From Flavobacterium sp. (GTDB lineage Bacteria; Bacteroidota; Bacteroidia; Flavobacteriales; Flavobacteriaceae), in contig DMHA01000077.1 in assembly GCA_003449615.1 (NCBI GenBank), positions 1-5,248 on the forward strand: a stretch of DNA of 5,248 nt, read 5' to 3'. The notes under the pieces were generated by a model. The model saw only the letters and a list, made by a program, of their open reading frames with translations, had not been told where the DNA came from and did not search any database. Of this stretch, positions 1 through 5,092 are shown piece after piece. A program made the position numbers and the translations under genes. Position 1 is the first letter of the stretch; each line of letters opens with the position of its first letter.

Positions 1-842
1 GTTTTCATCGCATAATCATAAGTAATTCTTGGAAATTTTTCTACTTCAATTCCTTTGATTTCCTTTAATAAATGGCGAGTCAATCCTTCGAAAACATTCA
101 AAATATCTTCTTGTTCAACAAATGCCATTTCGCAATCGATTTGTGTAAATTCGGGCTGACGATCGGCACGCAAATCTTCGTCACGGAAACATTTCACAAT
201 TTGGAAATATTTGTCCATTCCTCCCACCATCAACAATTGTTTGAAGGTTTGAGGCGATTGTGGCAAAGCATAAAACTGTCCTTCGTTCATTCGAGAAGGA
301 ACCACGAAATCTCTGGCACCTTCGGGAGTCGATTTGATTAAATAAGGCGTTTCTACTTCACAGAAATCTAAATCCGAAAGGTATTTTCTAACTTCCATCG
401 CTACTTTATGGCGAAAAAGCAGATTGTTTTTTACAGGATTGCGACGAATATCGAGGTAGCGGTATTTCATTCGTATATCTTCGCCACCATCGGTTTCGTC
501 TTCGATTGTAAAGGGCGGAGTTAAAGATGAATTTAAAATTTTAAGTTCAGTAACCAGGATTTCGATATCGCCAGTTGGAATGTTTTTGTTTTTGGCTTCA
601 CGTTCGATAACGGTTCCTTTGGCTTGAATTACGAATTCACGACCTAGGGTTTTGGCTAATTCAAAAACTTTTTTTTGAGAACGACTTTCGTCAAAAATTA
701 ATTGGGTAACGCCGTAACGGTCGCGCAAATCGACCCAATTCATAAATCCTTTATCCCGAGATTTTTGAACCCAACCCGCAAGTGTAACTTCGGTATTGAT
801 GTGAGAGGCGTTCAATTCGCCACAGTTATGACTTCTATACAT
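1..842 (-). CDS. aspS: Aspartate--tRNA ligase (AspRS), N-terminal 280 residues, cut by window edge
   Basis: This cytoplasmic class II synthetase charges tRNA-Asp with aspartate using ATP. The start is the ATG at 840-842, giving [10 protein letters not shown]. The frame stays open to the window edge, so this is about half of a bacterial-type AspRS of roughly 580-590 residues. Residues 1-105 form the OB-fold anticodon-binding domain, with [11 protein letters not shown] at 22-32. The catalytic domain follows: class II motif 1 around FVEVETP (160-166), the flipping-loop region TPEGARDF (172-179), the aspartate-site segment [12 protein letters not shown] (191-202), and a textbook motif 2, [18 protein letters not shown] (219-236). 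The GAD insertion domain and motif 3 lie outside the window. Residue K31 falls where E. coli has L30 and non-discriminating enzymes often have His, so discrimination between tRNA-Asp and tRNA-Asn cannot be judged here. A -7 box lies 18 nt upstream of the start and no Shine-Dalgarno is visible. Identity is near certain. Confidence 0.97.
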   Translation of the reverse strand, partial: MYRSHNCGELNASHINTEVTLAGWVQKSRDKGFMNWVDLRDRYGVTQLIFDESRSQKKVFELAKTLGREFVIQAKGTVIEREAKNKNIPTGDIEILVTELKILNSSLTPPFTIEDETDGGEDIRMKYRYLDIRRNPVKNNLLFRHKVAMEVRKYLSDLDFCEVETPYLIKSTPEGARDFVVPSRMNEGQFYALPQSPQTFKQLLMVGGMDKYFQIVKCFRDEDLRADRQPEFTQIDCEMAFVEQEDILNVFEGLTRHLLKEIKGIEVEKFPRITYDYAMK

Positions 843-860
843 TATATAATTTTTAGACTG

Positions 861-868
861 CAAAAGTA
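861..868 (-). promoter_or_regulatory. Putative aspS promoter, -7 element TACTTTTG
   Basis: On the minus strand this octamer matches the Bacteroidota -7 consensus TAnnTTTG exactly. It lies 18 nt upstream of the aspS ATG, which implies a very short leader. I see no TTG at the usual 17-23 nt further upstream, so the -33 half is weak or absent. The call rests on the -7 match and its position. Confidence 0.5.
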
Positions 869-964
869 AAAACAAAAATCAACTTAATCTCTAAATTGGC
901 GAAACTTCTAGGCTAAATATATTAAAATAATTTGCAGTTTTTTTACATCAATCCTTTTAAGTTT

Positions 965-1006
965 CTTATAAAAAACGGTTGTTACAAATTTATCTAAAAG
1001 CTGATT
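965..1006 (-). other. Terminator-like remnant downstream of the ATPase gene
   Basis: Just past the ATPase stop codon the plus strand reads ATAAAAAACGGTTGTTACAA. This closely matches the left half of the strong queA terminator around 2291-2313 (A-run, then ACGGCTGTCACAA). The matching right arm is degenerate here (TAAAAGCTGA in place of TAACAGCCGA), so only a poor hairpin can form ahead of the U-rich run. It could be a decayed copy of the queA terminator or an independent, inefficient terminator. If it fails, ATPase transcripts would run on towards aspS, which lies downstream on the same strand. Confidence 0.35.
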
Positions 1007-1013
1007 TTAGGAT

Positions 1014-2141
1014 TTATTCCAACAAAAACGCTTCATAGTTTTCGGGGGAAACTAATTTTGAAGTTACATTTTCATAATTTACCAAAAATGTTACTGGAAT
1101 TTTATACTTGGTTTTAGGCTTCCATTTTATTTCACAAGCCAAAATTTGATCTGCGTTTTTTTCAATATAATCTATTTCCTGTTGCTGTGTAGTTCTCCAA
1201 AAAAATGAATTTGATTCGCTTTGCTGGATATTCAGGTGTTTGATTCGTTCGCTAATAATATGGTTTTCCCACAAACTGCCTATGTCGGTTCTTTGTGCCA
1301 AAGGATTAAAATTTCCTGTAACTGCATTGATGATTCCATTGTCATAAAAATAGATTTTCCTGCCTTTTTTAATTTCGTTTCGAATATTGTTTGATAATGC
1401 AGGAAGCTTGAAAACCACAAATGCTTTTTCGAGCAAGTCAATATATTTTTCGATGGTTTTGTTGTCTATTAAAATCAGTTTGCTCAACTCGCTATAATTA
1501 ACCTCACTACCCACTTGCAAAGCCAAAGCCTTTACAATTTTTTGAAGCAAAACTGGTTTTGAAATTTGCTCCAACAGAAACAAATCTTTGTACAAATAAC
1601 TGTTGGCAATTAATTTAATGTGTTCTTTGGCTTCTATTGGATTAGTAATTATTTCTGGATAATTGCCGTAAATAAGTCGGTTTTCTAAAGCTCTTTTTTC
1701 TTCCAACAGACCATTGTGGGCGACCATTTCGGAAAAAGCCAATGGGAATAAATACATTTCATACTTTCTTCCTGTCAAGGGTTCGTTGAGTTTGTTTGCC
1801 AATTCAAAACTAGAAGAACCTGTGGCGATAACTTGTACTGATTTAATTTGATCCACAATAATTTTTAGTACAATTCCAATATTTGTAATGCGTTGTGCTT
1901 CGTCAATAACTAAAATTTCATTGTCGCCAATGATGGATTTGAGTTTTGTAACGTTTGGATTTTCGAATAAAACAATCACATCCGATTCGTCTCCGTTCAG
2001 GGAAAGTGTTTTTTTATTTAGGTCCGCGATTAGGTTTTGGACAAAAGTAGTTTTCCCTACTTGTCTAGGCCCAAAAACTAGTAGCGCTTTCCCTTTGAAT
2101 AATCGTGCTTTGGCATAGTTTGTTTGTTCTCTTCTTATCAT
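1014..2141 (-). CDS. AAA+ ATPase of the AAA_14/DUF4143 family
   Basis: This is a 375-residue protein with the layout of the widespread AAA_14-DUF4143 family, whose cellular role is not established. The N-terminal P-loop domain carries Walker A GPRQVGKTT (24-32), Walker B ILVIDEAQ (76-83), a sensor-1-like ATGSSSFEL (106-114) and LTGR (122-125). A winged-helix-like stretch follows at about 198-248 (NYSELSKLILIDNKTIEKY within it). The C-terminal DUF4143 region ends in a PD-(D/E)XK-nuclease-like pattern: QEIDYI (321-326), then CEIKW (336-340). Length and domains are complete, with no signal peptide or membrane segment. The ATG at 2139-2141 is the natural start: it directly precedes the P-loop domain and lies 21 nt from a good -7 box. 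Three 32-bp repeats lie upstream. The gene stands alone among housekeeping genes, and such ATPases are often patchily distributed and horizontally acquired. The family call is firm; the function is unknown. Confidence 0.9.
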   Translation of the reverse strand: MIRREQTNYAKARLFKGKALLVFGPRQVGKTTFVQNLIADLNKKTLSLNGDESDVIVLFENPNVTKLKSIIGDNEILVIDEAQRITNIGIVLKIIVDQIKSVQVIATGSSSFELANKLNEPLTGRKYEMYLFPLAFSEMVAHNGLLEEKRALENRLIYGNYPEIITNPIEAKEHIKLIANSYLYKDLFLLEQISKPVLLQKIVKALALQVGSEVNYSELSKLILIDNKTIEKYIDLLEKAFVVFKLPALSNNIRNEIKKGRKIYFYDNGIINAVTGNFNPLAQRTDIGSLWENHIISERIKHLNIQQSESNSFFWRTTQQQEIDYIEKNADQILACEIKWKPKTKYKIPVTFLVNYENVTSKLVSPENYEAFLLE

Positions 2142-2162
2142 AAAAATTTATTTTTGATAGAA

Positions 2163-2192
2163 CAAAAGTAATAATTTTAGTTTTAAATCCAA
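2163..2192 (-). promoter_or_regulatory. Promoter of the ATPase gene (TTG-N19-TACTTTTG)
   Basis: The minus strand has TACTTTTG at 2163-2170, an exact TAnnTTTG -7 element, and TTG at 2190-2192 with a 19-nt spacer. This is the standard arrangement for Bacteroidota primary sigma factor promoters. The -7 box ends 21 nt from the ATPase ATG, so the leader is short. The TTG falls inside the left arm of the promoter-proximal 32-bp repeat, so a protein bound to that repeat should compete with or contact RNA polymerase. Confidence 0.7.
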
Positions 2193-2283
2193 AATTATTA
2201 TGTTTTTATTGGATTATATTCCAAAAATATTATGTTTATTTTGGATTTAATTCCAAAAATATTATGTTTATTTTGGATTACTA
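2188..2283. repeat. Three tandem 32-bp repeats upstream of the ATPase gene, each with an internal inverted repeat
   Basis: The copies occupy 2188-2219, 2220-2251 and 2252-2283, with an exact 32-bp period. The two distal copies are identical over their first 28 bases; the copy next to the promoter has diverged slightly. Each distal unit begins TCCAAAA and carries TTTTGGA 12 nt later, giving 7-bp inverted arms around an AT-only core except for one G (ATATTATGTTTA). The proximal copy keeps TCCAAAA but has only TTGGA as its right arm. The period is close to three helical turns, so all sites would face the same side of the DNA. The proximal copy supplies the -33 TTG of the ATPase promoter. There are no unique spacers, so it is not a CRISPR array. 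Confidence 0.85.
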
Positions 2284-2292
2284 CGGTGTTTA

Positions 2293-2329
2293 TAAAAAAA
2301 ACGGCTGTCACAAGTTTTTGTAACAGCCG
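2293..2329 (-). terminator. Rho-independent terminator of queA
   Basis: In the minus-strand transcript a 12-bp stem (2302-2313 with 2318-2329) closes an AAAC loop and is followed by eight consecutive U residues (the A-run at 2294-2301). The lower stem is GC-rich (CGGCTGT/ACAGCCG). The single imperfect position is a G-U wobble in the minus-strand RNA but an A-C mismatch in plus-strand RNA. That asymmetry and the U-run both indicate leftward termination, about 50 nt after the queA stop codon. It separates queA from the ATPase promoter. Confidence 0.88.
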
Positions 2330-2377
2330 ATTATTATTTTAAAAAATAAAAACTCTTAATGGTTTATTAGAAGTTTT

Positions 2378-3427
2378 TTAGATGATTAACATCGCATCGC
2401 CATAAGAATAGAATTTGTATCCTTCTTTGATGGCTTCATCATAAGCTTTTTTCATTAGATCGTGACCGCAAAAAGCAGAAATCATCATCAATAAAGTTGA
2501 TTTTGGTGTGTGAAAATTTGTTATCATACAGGTAGCTACGCTGAAATCGTGTGGAGGAAAAATAAATTTATTAGTCCAACCATCAAAAGGATTTAGTGTT
2601 TTTTGAGAGGAAACTGAGCTTTCTATAGCTCGCATAGAGGTTGTTCCTACTGCACAAATACGTTTCTTTTTTTCTTTTGCATCATTAACAATATCACAGG
2701 CTTCTTGGGTAATTTTCAACTCTTCGGAATCCATTTTGTGTTTGGATAAATCTTCAACCTCAACAGGATTGAAGGTTCCTAAACCTACGTGAAGGGTTAC
2801 TTCGGCAAATTTTACTCCTTTGATTTCTAATCTTTTCAACAAATGTTTAGAAAAGTGTAAACCAGCAGTTGGTGCAGCTACAGCGCCTTCTTCTCTGGCA
2901 TAAATGGTTTGGTAACGATCGGCATCTTCGGGAGTTACGTCTCTGCTGATGTATTTTGGAATAGGAGTTTCTCCCAATTCGGTCAATTTATTTCTAAATT
3001 CATCATAAGAACCGTCATACAGAAACCGCAAAGTTCTTCCGCGAGAGGTGGTATTATCAATTACCTCGGCTACTAATGAGTCGTCATCGCCAAAATATAA
3101 TTTGTTTCCGATACGAATTTTACGAGCTGGATCTACCAAAACATCCCAAAGTCTTTGCTCGGCATTGAGTTCTCTCAACAAAAAAACTTCGATTCTGGCA
3201 CCAGTTTTTTCTTTGTTTCCATACAAACGTGCTGGAAAAACTTTCGTGTTATTTAAAATCAAGACATCGCCTTCATCAAAATAATTGATAACATCTTTGA
3301 AAGTTTTGTGTTCGATGGTTTGTTTTTTTCGGTCAATAACCATCAAACGCGATTCGTCTCTGTTTTCGGCTGGATATTCTGCAAGAAGTTCTTTGGGTAA
3401 ATTGAATTGAAAATGTGATAATTTCAT
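2378..3427 (-). CDS. queA: S-adenosylmethionine:tRNA ribosyltransferase-isomerase QueA
   Basis: QueA transfers and isomerises the ribose of SAM onto the 7-aminomethyl-7-deazaguanine already in the wobble position of GUN-anticodon tRNAs (Asp, Asn, His, Tyr), making epoxyqueuosine. The 349-residue length fits the family (E. coli has about 356). Family blocks appear in order: [20 protein letters not shown] (10-29), [13 protein letters not shown] (58-70), [20 protein letters not shown] (172-191), [12 protein letters not shown] (211-222), KMDSE (231-235), [12 protein letters not shown] (259-270), FIFPPHDF (288-295) and [19 protein letters not shown] (301-319). No key block is missing. The ATG at 3425-3427 gives the usual [11 protein letters not shown] opening. 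The leader of roughly 120 nt is largely 7-bp repeats, and the gene has its own promoter (3552-3583) and terminator (2293-2329), so it is probably monocistronic. The tRNA-Pro next to it is not a queuosine substrate, so that adjacency is positional only. Confidence 0.97.
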   Translation of the reverse strand: MKLSHFQFNLPKELLAEYPAENRDESRLMVIDRKKQTIEHKTFKDVINYFDEGDVLILNNTKVFPARLYGNKEKTGARIEVFLLRELNAEQRLWDVLVDPARKIRIGNKLYFGDDDSLVAEVIDNTTSRGRTLRFLYDGSYDEFRNKLTELGETPIPKYISRDVTPEDADRYQTIYAREEGAVAAPTAGLHFSKHLLKRLEIKGVKFAEVTLHVGLGTFNPVEVEDLSKHKMDSEELKITQEACDIVNDAKEKKKRICAVGTTSMRAIESSVSSQKTLNPFDGWTNKFIFPPHDFSVATCMITNFHTPKSTLLMMISAFCGHDLMKKAYDEAIKEGYKFYSYGDAMLII

Positions 3428-3435
3428 TTGAAAAA

Positions 3436-3484
3436 GTTAGATGTTAGAAGTCAGAAGTTAGAAGTCAGAAGTTAGAAGTCAGAA
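3436..3484. repeat. Heptanucleotide repeat tract GT(T/C)AGAA in the queA leader
   Basis: Seven contiguous 7-bp units run GTTAGAT, GTTAGAA, GTCAGAA, GTTAGAA, GTCAGAA, GTTAGAA, GTCAGAA, followed by a degenerate GTTGAAT. The alternation of T and C means the tract also has a 14-bp super-period. It starts 9 nt upstream of the queA ATG and would be transcribed in its leader. Copy number is likely to vary between strains. Confidence 0.92.
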
Positions 3485-3513
3485 GTTGAATGGAGCATTA
3501 AGATGTTTTACAC

Positions 3514-3541
3514 TTAACTCTTAACTTCTAAGCTTTAACTT
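3514..3541. repeat. Second heptad tract in the queA leader, opposite orientation
   Basis: Four imperfect 7-bp units read TTAACTC, TTAACTT, CTAAGCT and TTAACTT. They are close to the reverse complement of the 3436-3484 units: TAACTTCT at 3522-3529 pairs perfectly with AGAAGTTA at 3453-3460 and at 3467-3474. The two tracts could therefore fold together in the queA leader RNA. Confidence 0.72.
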
Positions 3542-3551
3542 TAAATTGCTG

Positions 3552-3583
3552 CAAATATACTATTATAAGATAGGCGTTGTCAA
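3552..3583 (-). promoter_or_regulatory. Putative queA promoter (TTG-N21-TATATTTG)
   Basis: On the minus strand TATATTTG at 3552-3559 matches TAnnTTTG, and a TTG at 3581-3583 sits 21 nt upstream, within the accepted range. Transcription would begin near 3545 and give a leader of about 120 nt containing both heptad tracts. The -33 region nearly abuts that of the divergent tRNA-Pro promoter. Confidence 0.6.
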
Positions 3584-3587
3584 GTGT

Positions 3588-3617
3588 TTCGTGGTTTATT
3601 TTCTTTTATTATATTTG
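3588..3617 (+). promoter_or_regulatory. Putative tRNA-Pro promoter (-7 TATATTTG)
   Basis: TATATTTG at 3610-3617 is an exact TAnnTTTG match that ends 14 nt before the mature tRNA. The position 19 nt upstream of it has TTC (3588-3590) in place of the ideal TTG. The octamer is the same as in the opposing queA promoter, so the 66-bp interval 3552-3617 is a compact divergent promoter pair. Confidence 0.6.
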
Positions 3618-3631
3618 CAAAAAAATTAATT

Positions 3632-3705
3632 CGGGATGTAGCGCAGCCAGGTAGCGTACTAGCATGGGGTGCTAGGGGTCGCTGGTTCGAATCCAGTCAT
3701 CCCGA
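3632..3705 (+). tRNA. tRNA-Pro, anticodon GGG
   Basis: The 74-nt sequence folds into a full cloverleaf. The acceptor stem CGGGATG/CATCCCG is perfect over 7 bp, the D stem is GCGC/GCGT, the anticodon stem CTAGC/GCTAG holds the loop ATGGGGT, the variable loop is GGGTC, and the T arm is GCTGG-TTCGAAT-CCAGT. The anticodon GGG (3666-3668) reads CCC and CCU. Proline identity is supported by G at position 37, by the C1-G72 pair and by the A73 discriminator. The 3' CCA is not encoded (the genome continues ACTTTT), so it is added after transcription. The gene lies only 12 nt from the stop codon of the convergent aroA. Confidence 0.97.
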
Positions 3706-3713
3706 CTTTTTTT
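3706..3713 (+). terminator. Possible tRNA-Pro terminator (T-run after the tRNA)
   Basis: Seven consecutive T residues (3707-3713) begin two bases after the tRNA 3' end and directly follow the GC-rich acceptor and T-arm structure, which could serve as the terminator hairpin. No separate stem-loop is present before the aroA stop codon. This is an inference from position. Confidence 0.35.
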
Positions 3714-3717
3714 ACTA

Positions 3718-4995
3718 TCAAATACTTTCCGAAAGAAAACCTATACTTTTTAAATCTTCCCAAAAATCTGGGTATGATTTTGAGACCACTTCAGCATTTT
3801 CGATGATTATGGGTATTTTTAGAGCCAATGGTGCAAATGCCATTGCCATTCGGTGGTCGTTGTAGGTAGCGATTTTTACTTCTGAATTTATTGTAGTAGA
3901 TGGTTCTAAAGTCAAACTATCATTCGTTACCGAGACATTGGCTCCTAATTTTGTCATTTCAATTTTTAGTGCTTCTAATCGGTCGGTTTCTTTAATTTTC
4001 AAGGTATGAAGTCCCGTCAAATGACATCCAATTCCTAAACCCAGACAGGTTACAACAATGGTTTGGGCAATATCGGGCGAAGAATTTAGATTGTAGAATG
4101 CAGGTTGCAGGTTGCAGATTGCAGATTTTCGTAAAATAATTGAGTTGTTTTCAAAAACAGTCTCAACTCCAAGATTTTTATATATTTCGACCAAAGCTGA
4201 ATCGCCTTGCAAACTATTTTGTTTGTAACTCGATAATGTAATTTGAGTTCCTATTTCAGATAAAGCTACAATGCTAAAAAAATAGGAGGCTGAACTCCAA
4301 TCGGATTCCACAGTAAGCGTTTGTGGTTTATTGTTTATTGTTGATGGTTTAACTGTAATAATGTTGTTTTCAAAAGTTGTTTTTACTCCGATTTCGTTAA
4401 GTAATGCCAATGTCATTTTGATATATGGAATAGAAGTAATTTCGCCTACTAAAGTCAATTCGAGACCATTTTCTAACTTTGGGGCTACTAACAATAATGC
4501 CGAAATGTACTGGCTACTGACATTTGCAGGAATACTAACTTGATTTTTTGTGATTTTTTGTCCATTGATTCGAATGGGTGGATAGCCTTCTTGATTTTCA
4601 TAAGAAATATTTGCTCCTAATTGCTGCAATGCTTCGACCAAAACTTTTATTGTTCTTTCCTTCATTCTTGTAGAACCAGTCAAAACTACTTCTCGTCCTT
4701 CATTCACAGCAAAATAAGCGGTAAGAAAACGCATTGCCGTTCCTGCGTGATGAATGTCTATAAGCAGGGAGTTGGGAGTTGGGATTTGGGAGTTCGAAGC
4801 CAATGCTTTTTGCATCACTTCGCTGTCATCAGAATTGGAGGTGTTTTCTAAACTAATATTTGGAAACAAAGCCTGTAATAACAACAGCCTATTGGTTTCA
4901 CTTTTGGAACCTGTTATTTTTATTTTAGATTTGCTTCGCCAGTTCGCTGCCGCTCGGGTTAGATTTAAGATTTCAGATTTCAGTAGTAAATTCAT
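3718..4995 (-). CDS. aroA: 3-phosphoshikimate 1-carboxyvinyltransferase (EPSP synthase)
   Basis: AroA catalyses the sixth shikimate-pathway step, joining phosphoenolpyruvate to shikimate-3-phosphate to form EPSP on the way to chorismate. The 425-residue protein keeps the family signatures: GSKSETNR (29-36), HAGTAMRF (83-90), TGSTRMKERT (106-115), SSQYISALLL (160-169), SDWSSASYFF (231-240), SPDIAQT with the catalytic Asp at 308, KIKETDRLEAL with Glu 336 (333-343), YNDHRMAMAF (378-387) and KSYPDFWEDL (406-415). The Pro found after MR in E. coli AroA (P101) is Phe here, and NAG is HAG. Four 7-bp repeat tracts are translated within it, at roughly residues 5-12, 67-77, 215-224 and 290-302, all outside the signatures. 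These may explain a length slightly above my expectation for the family, and an N-terminus that does not resemble other AroA proteins until about residue 24. The ATG at 4993-4995 is the natural start. There is no clear promoter in the 97 nt upstream, so transcription from the pyrophosphohydrolase gene is plausible. Confidence 0.95.
   Translation of the reverse strand: MNLLLKSEILNLTRAAANWRSKSKIKITGSKSETNRLLLLQALFPNISLENTSNSDDSEVMQKALASNSQIPTPNSLLIDIHHAGTAMRFLTAYFAVNEGREVVLTGSTRMKERTIKVLVEALQQLGANISYENQEGYPPIRINGQKITKNQVSIPANVSSQYISALLLVAPKLENGLELTLVGEITSIPYIKMTLALLNEIGVKTTFENNIITVKPSTINNKPQTLTVESDWSSASYFFSIVALSEIGTQITLSSYKQNSLQGDSALVEIYKNLGVETVFENNSIILRKSAICNLQPAFYNLNSSPDIAQTIVVTCLGLGIGCHLTGLHTLKIKETDRLEALKIEMTKLGANVSVTNDSLTLEPSTTINSEVKIATYNDHRMAMAFAPLALKIPIIIENAEVVSKSYPDFWEDLKSIGFLSESI
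4092..4126. repeat. Heptad tract TGCAG(G/A)T inside aroA
   Basis: Five 7-bp units read TGTAGAA, TGCAGGT, TGCAGGT, TGCAGAT and TGCAGAT; a sixth, more decayed unit (TTTAGAT) may precede them at 4085-4091. On the coding strand they encode AroA residues around AICNLQPAFYNLN (about 292-304), just before the conserved SPDIAQT. The tract sits between a variable strand and the catalytic Asp segment, so it was probably tolerated as a loop extension. Confidence 0.88.
4324..4351. repeat. Heptad tract T(G/T)GTTTA inside aroA
   Basis: Four contiguous 7-bp units read TGGTTTA, TTGTTTA, TTGTTGA and TGGTTTA. They encode residues around KPSTINNKPQ (216-225) of AroA, between a variable strand and the conserved SDWSSASYFF. 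Units one and four are identical; two and three differ by one or two bases. It is less perfect than the other aroA tracts and therefore less certain. Confidence 0.68.
4767..4794. repeat. Heptad tract GGGAGTT inside aroA
   Basis: Four contiguous 7-bp units read GGGAGTT, GGGAGTT, GGGATTT and GGGAGTT. On the coding strand they encode AroA residues NSQIPTPNS (68-76), a polar Pro/Asn-rich segment just before the conserved IHHAGTAMRF. The tract is 28 bp, not a multiple of three, so flanking changes must have kept the frame. A later gain or loss of one unit would break it. Confidence 0.9.
4931..4960. other. GC-rich patch inside the 5' end of aroA
   Basis: Nineteen of these 30 bases are G or C, far above the AT-rich surroundings. 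It encodes residues 13-22 (TRAAANWRSK), which do not resemble the usual AroA N-terminus, and directly abuts the 4961-4981 heptads. It may be part of an inserted repetitive sequence captured by the reading frame. I do not recognise it as a named element. Confidence 0.5.
4961..4981. repeat. Heptad tract AGATTT(A/C) at the 5' end of aroA
   Basis: Three 7-bp units read AGATTTA, AGATTTC and AGATTTC. They encode residues KSEILNL (6-12) near the AroA N-terminus, 14 nt inside the start codon. The tract directly adjoins the GC-rich patch at 4931-4960, so nearly the whole pre-domain segment of the protein comes from atypical sequence. Confidence 0.72.
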
Positions 4996-5002
4996 ATTTT
5001 TA

Positions 5003-5023
5003 ATTATGAGTTATGAATTATGA
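5003..5023. repeat. Heptad tract (A/G)TTATGA upstream of aroA
   Basis: Three 7-bp units read ATTATGA, GTTATGA and ATTATGA, with a related GTTGAGT following at 5024-5030. The tract begins 7 nt upstream of the aroA start codon, in its leader or in the intergenic part of a shared transcript. An adjoining 10-bp palindrome, AGTTATAACT (5028-5037), is also visible. No promoter matching TAnnTTTG with correct spacing was found in 4996-5092. Confidence 0.8.
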
Positions 5024-5092
5024 GTTGAGTTATAACTTTTTACTCAAATAATTTTGGGGTGCAATTTACCTATACTCATTTACAAATCATAA

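Noticed and set aside
72..341. Plus-strand 89-codon open frame
   Set aside because: It lies wholly antisense to the highly conserved aspS catalytic domain and has no recognisable protein features.
1888..2118. Plus-strand open frame antisense to the ATPase P-loop region
   Set aside because: It is a shadow of the Walker A/B coding region with no independent support; the same applies to 3048-3284 inside queA.
2188..2283. 32-bp repeats as a CRISPR array
   Set aside because: The units are directly tandem with no unique spacers, and no cas gene is present.
3428..3550. preQ1 riboswitch in the queA leader
   Set aside because: Queuosine genes can carry one, but this leader consists mostly of heptad repeats and shows no recognisable preQ1 aptamer.
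3632..3705. tRNA-Pro as an attachment site for an integrated element
   Set aside because: No second copy of the tRNA 3' end and no integrase is present in the window; both neighbours are housekeeping genes.
2378..3705. Functional link between queA and the adjacent tRNA-Pro
   Set aside because: Queuosine is made only on tRNAs with GUN anticodons; GGG proline tRNA is not a substrate.
3584..3865. Plus-strand 93-codon open frame spanning tRNA-Pro
   Set aside because: It translates the tRNA and the antisense of aroA; the DVAQPGSVLAWGARGRWFESS-like peptide is the usual artefact of reading a tRNA gene.
4331..5023. Three plus-strand open frames antisense to aroA (4331-4543, 4621-4851, 4754-5023)
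   Set aside because: All are shadows of the aroA frame, overlap each other and lack any domain or start-site support.
5025..5047. Inverted repeat TTGAGT...ACTCAA as a terminator for the pyrophosphohydrolase gene
   Set aside because: The stem is only 6 bp, AT-rich, with an 11-nt loop and no following U-run on the minus strand.
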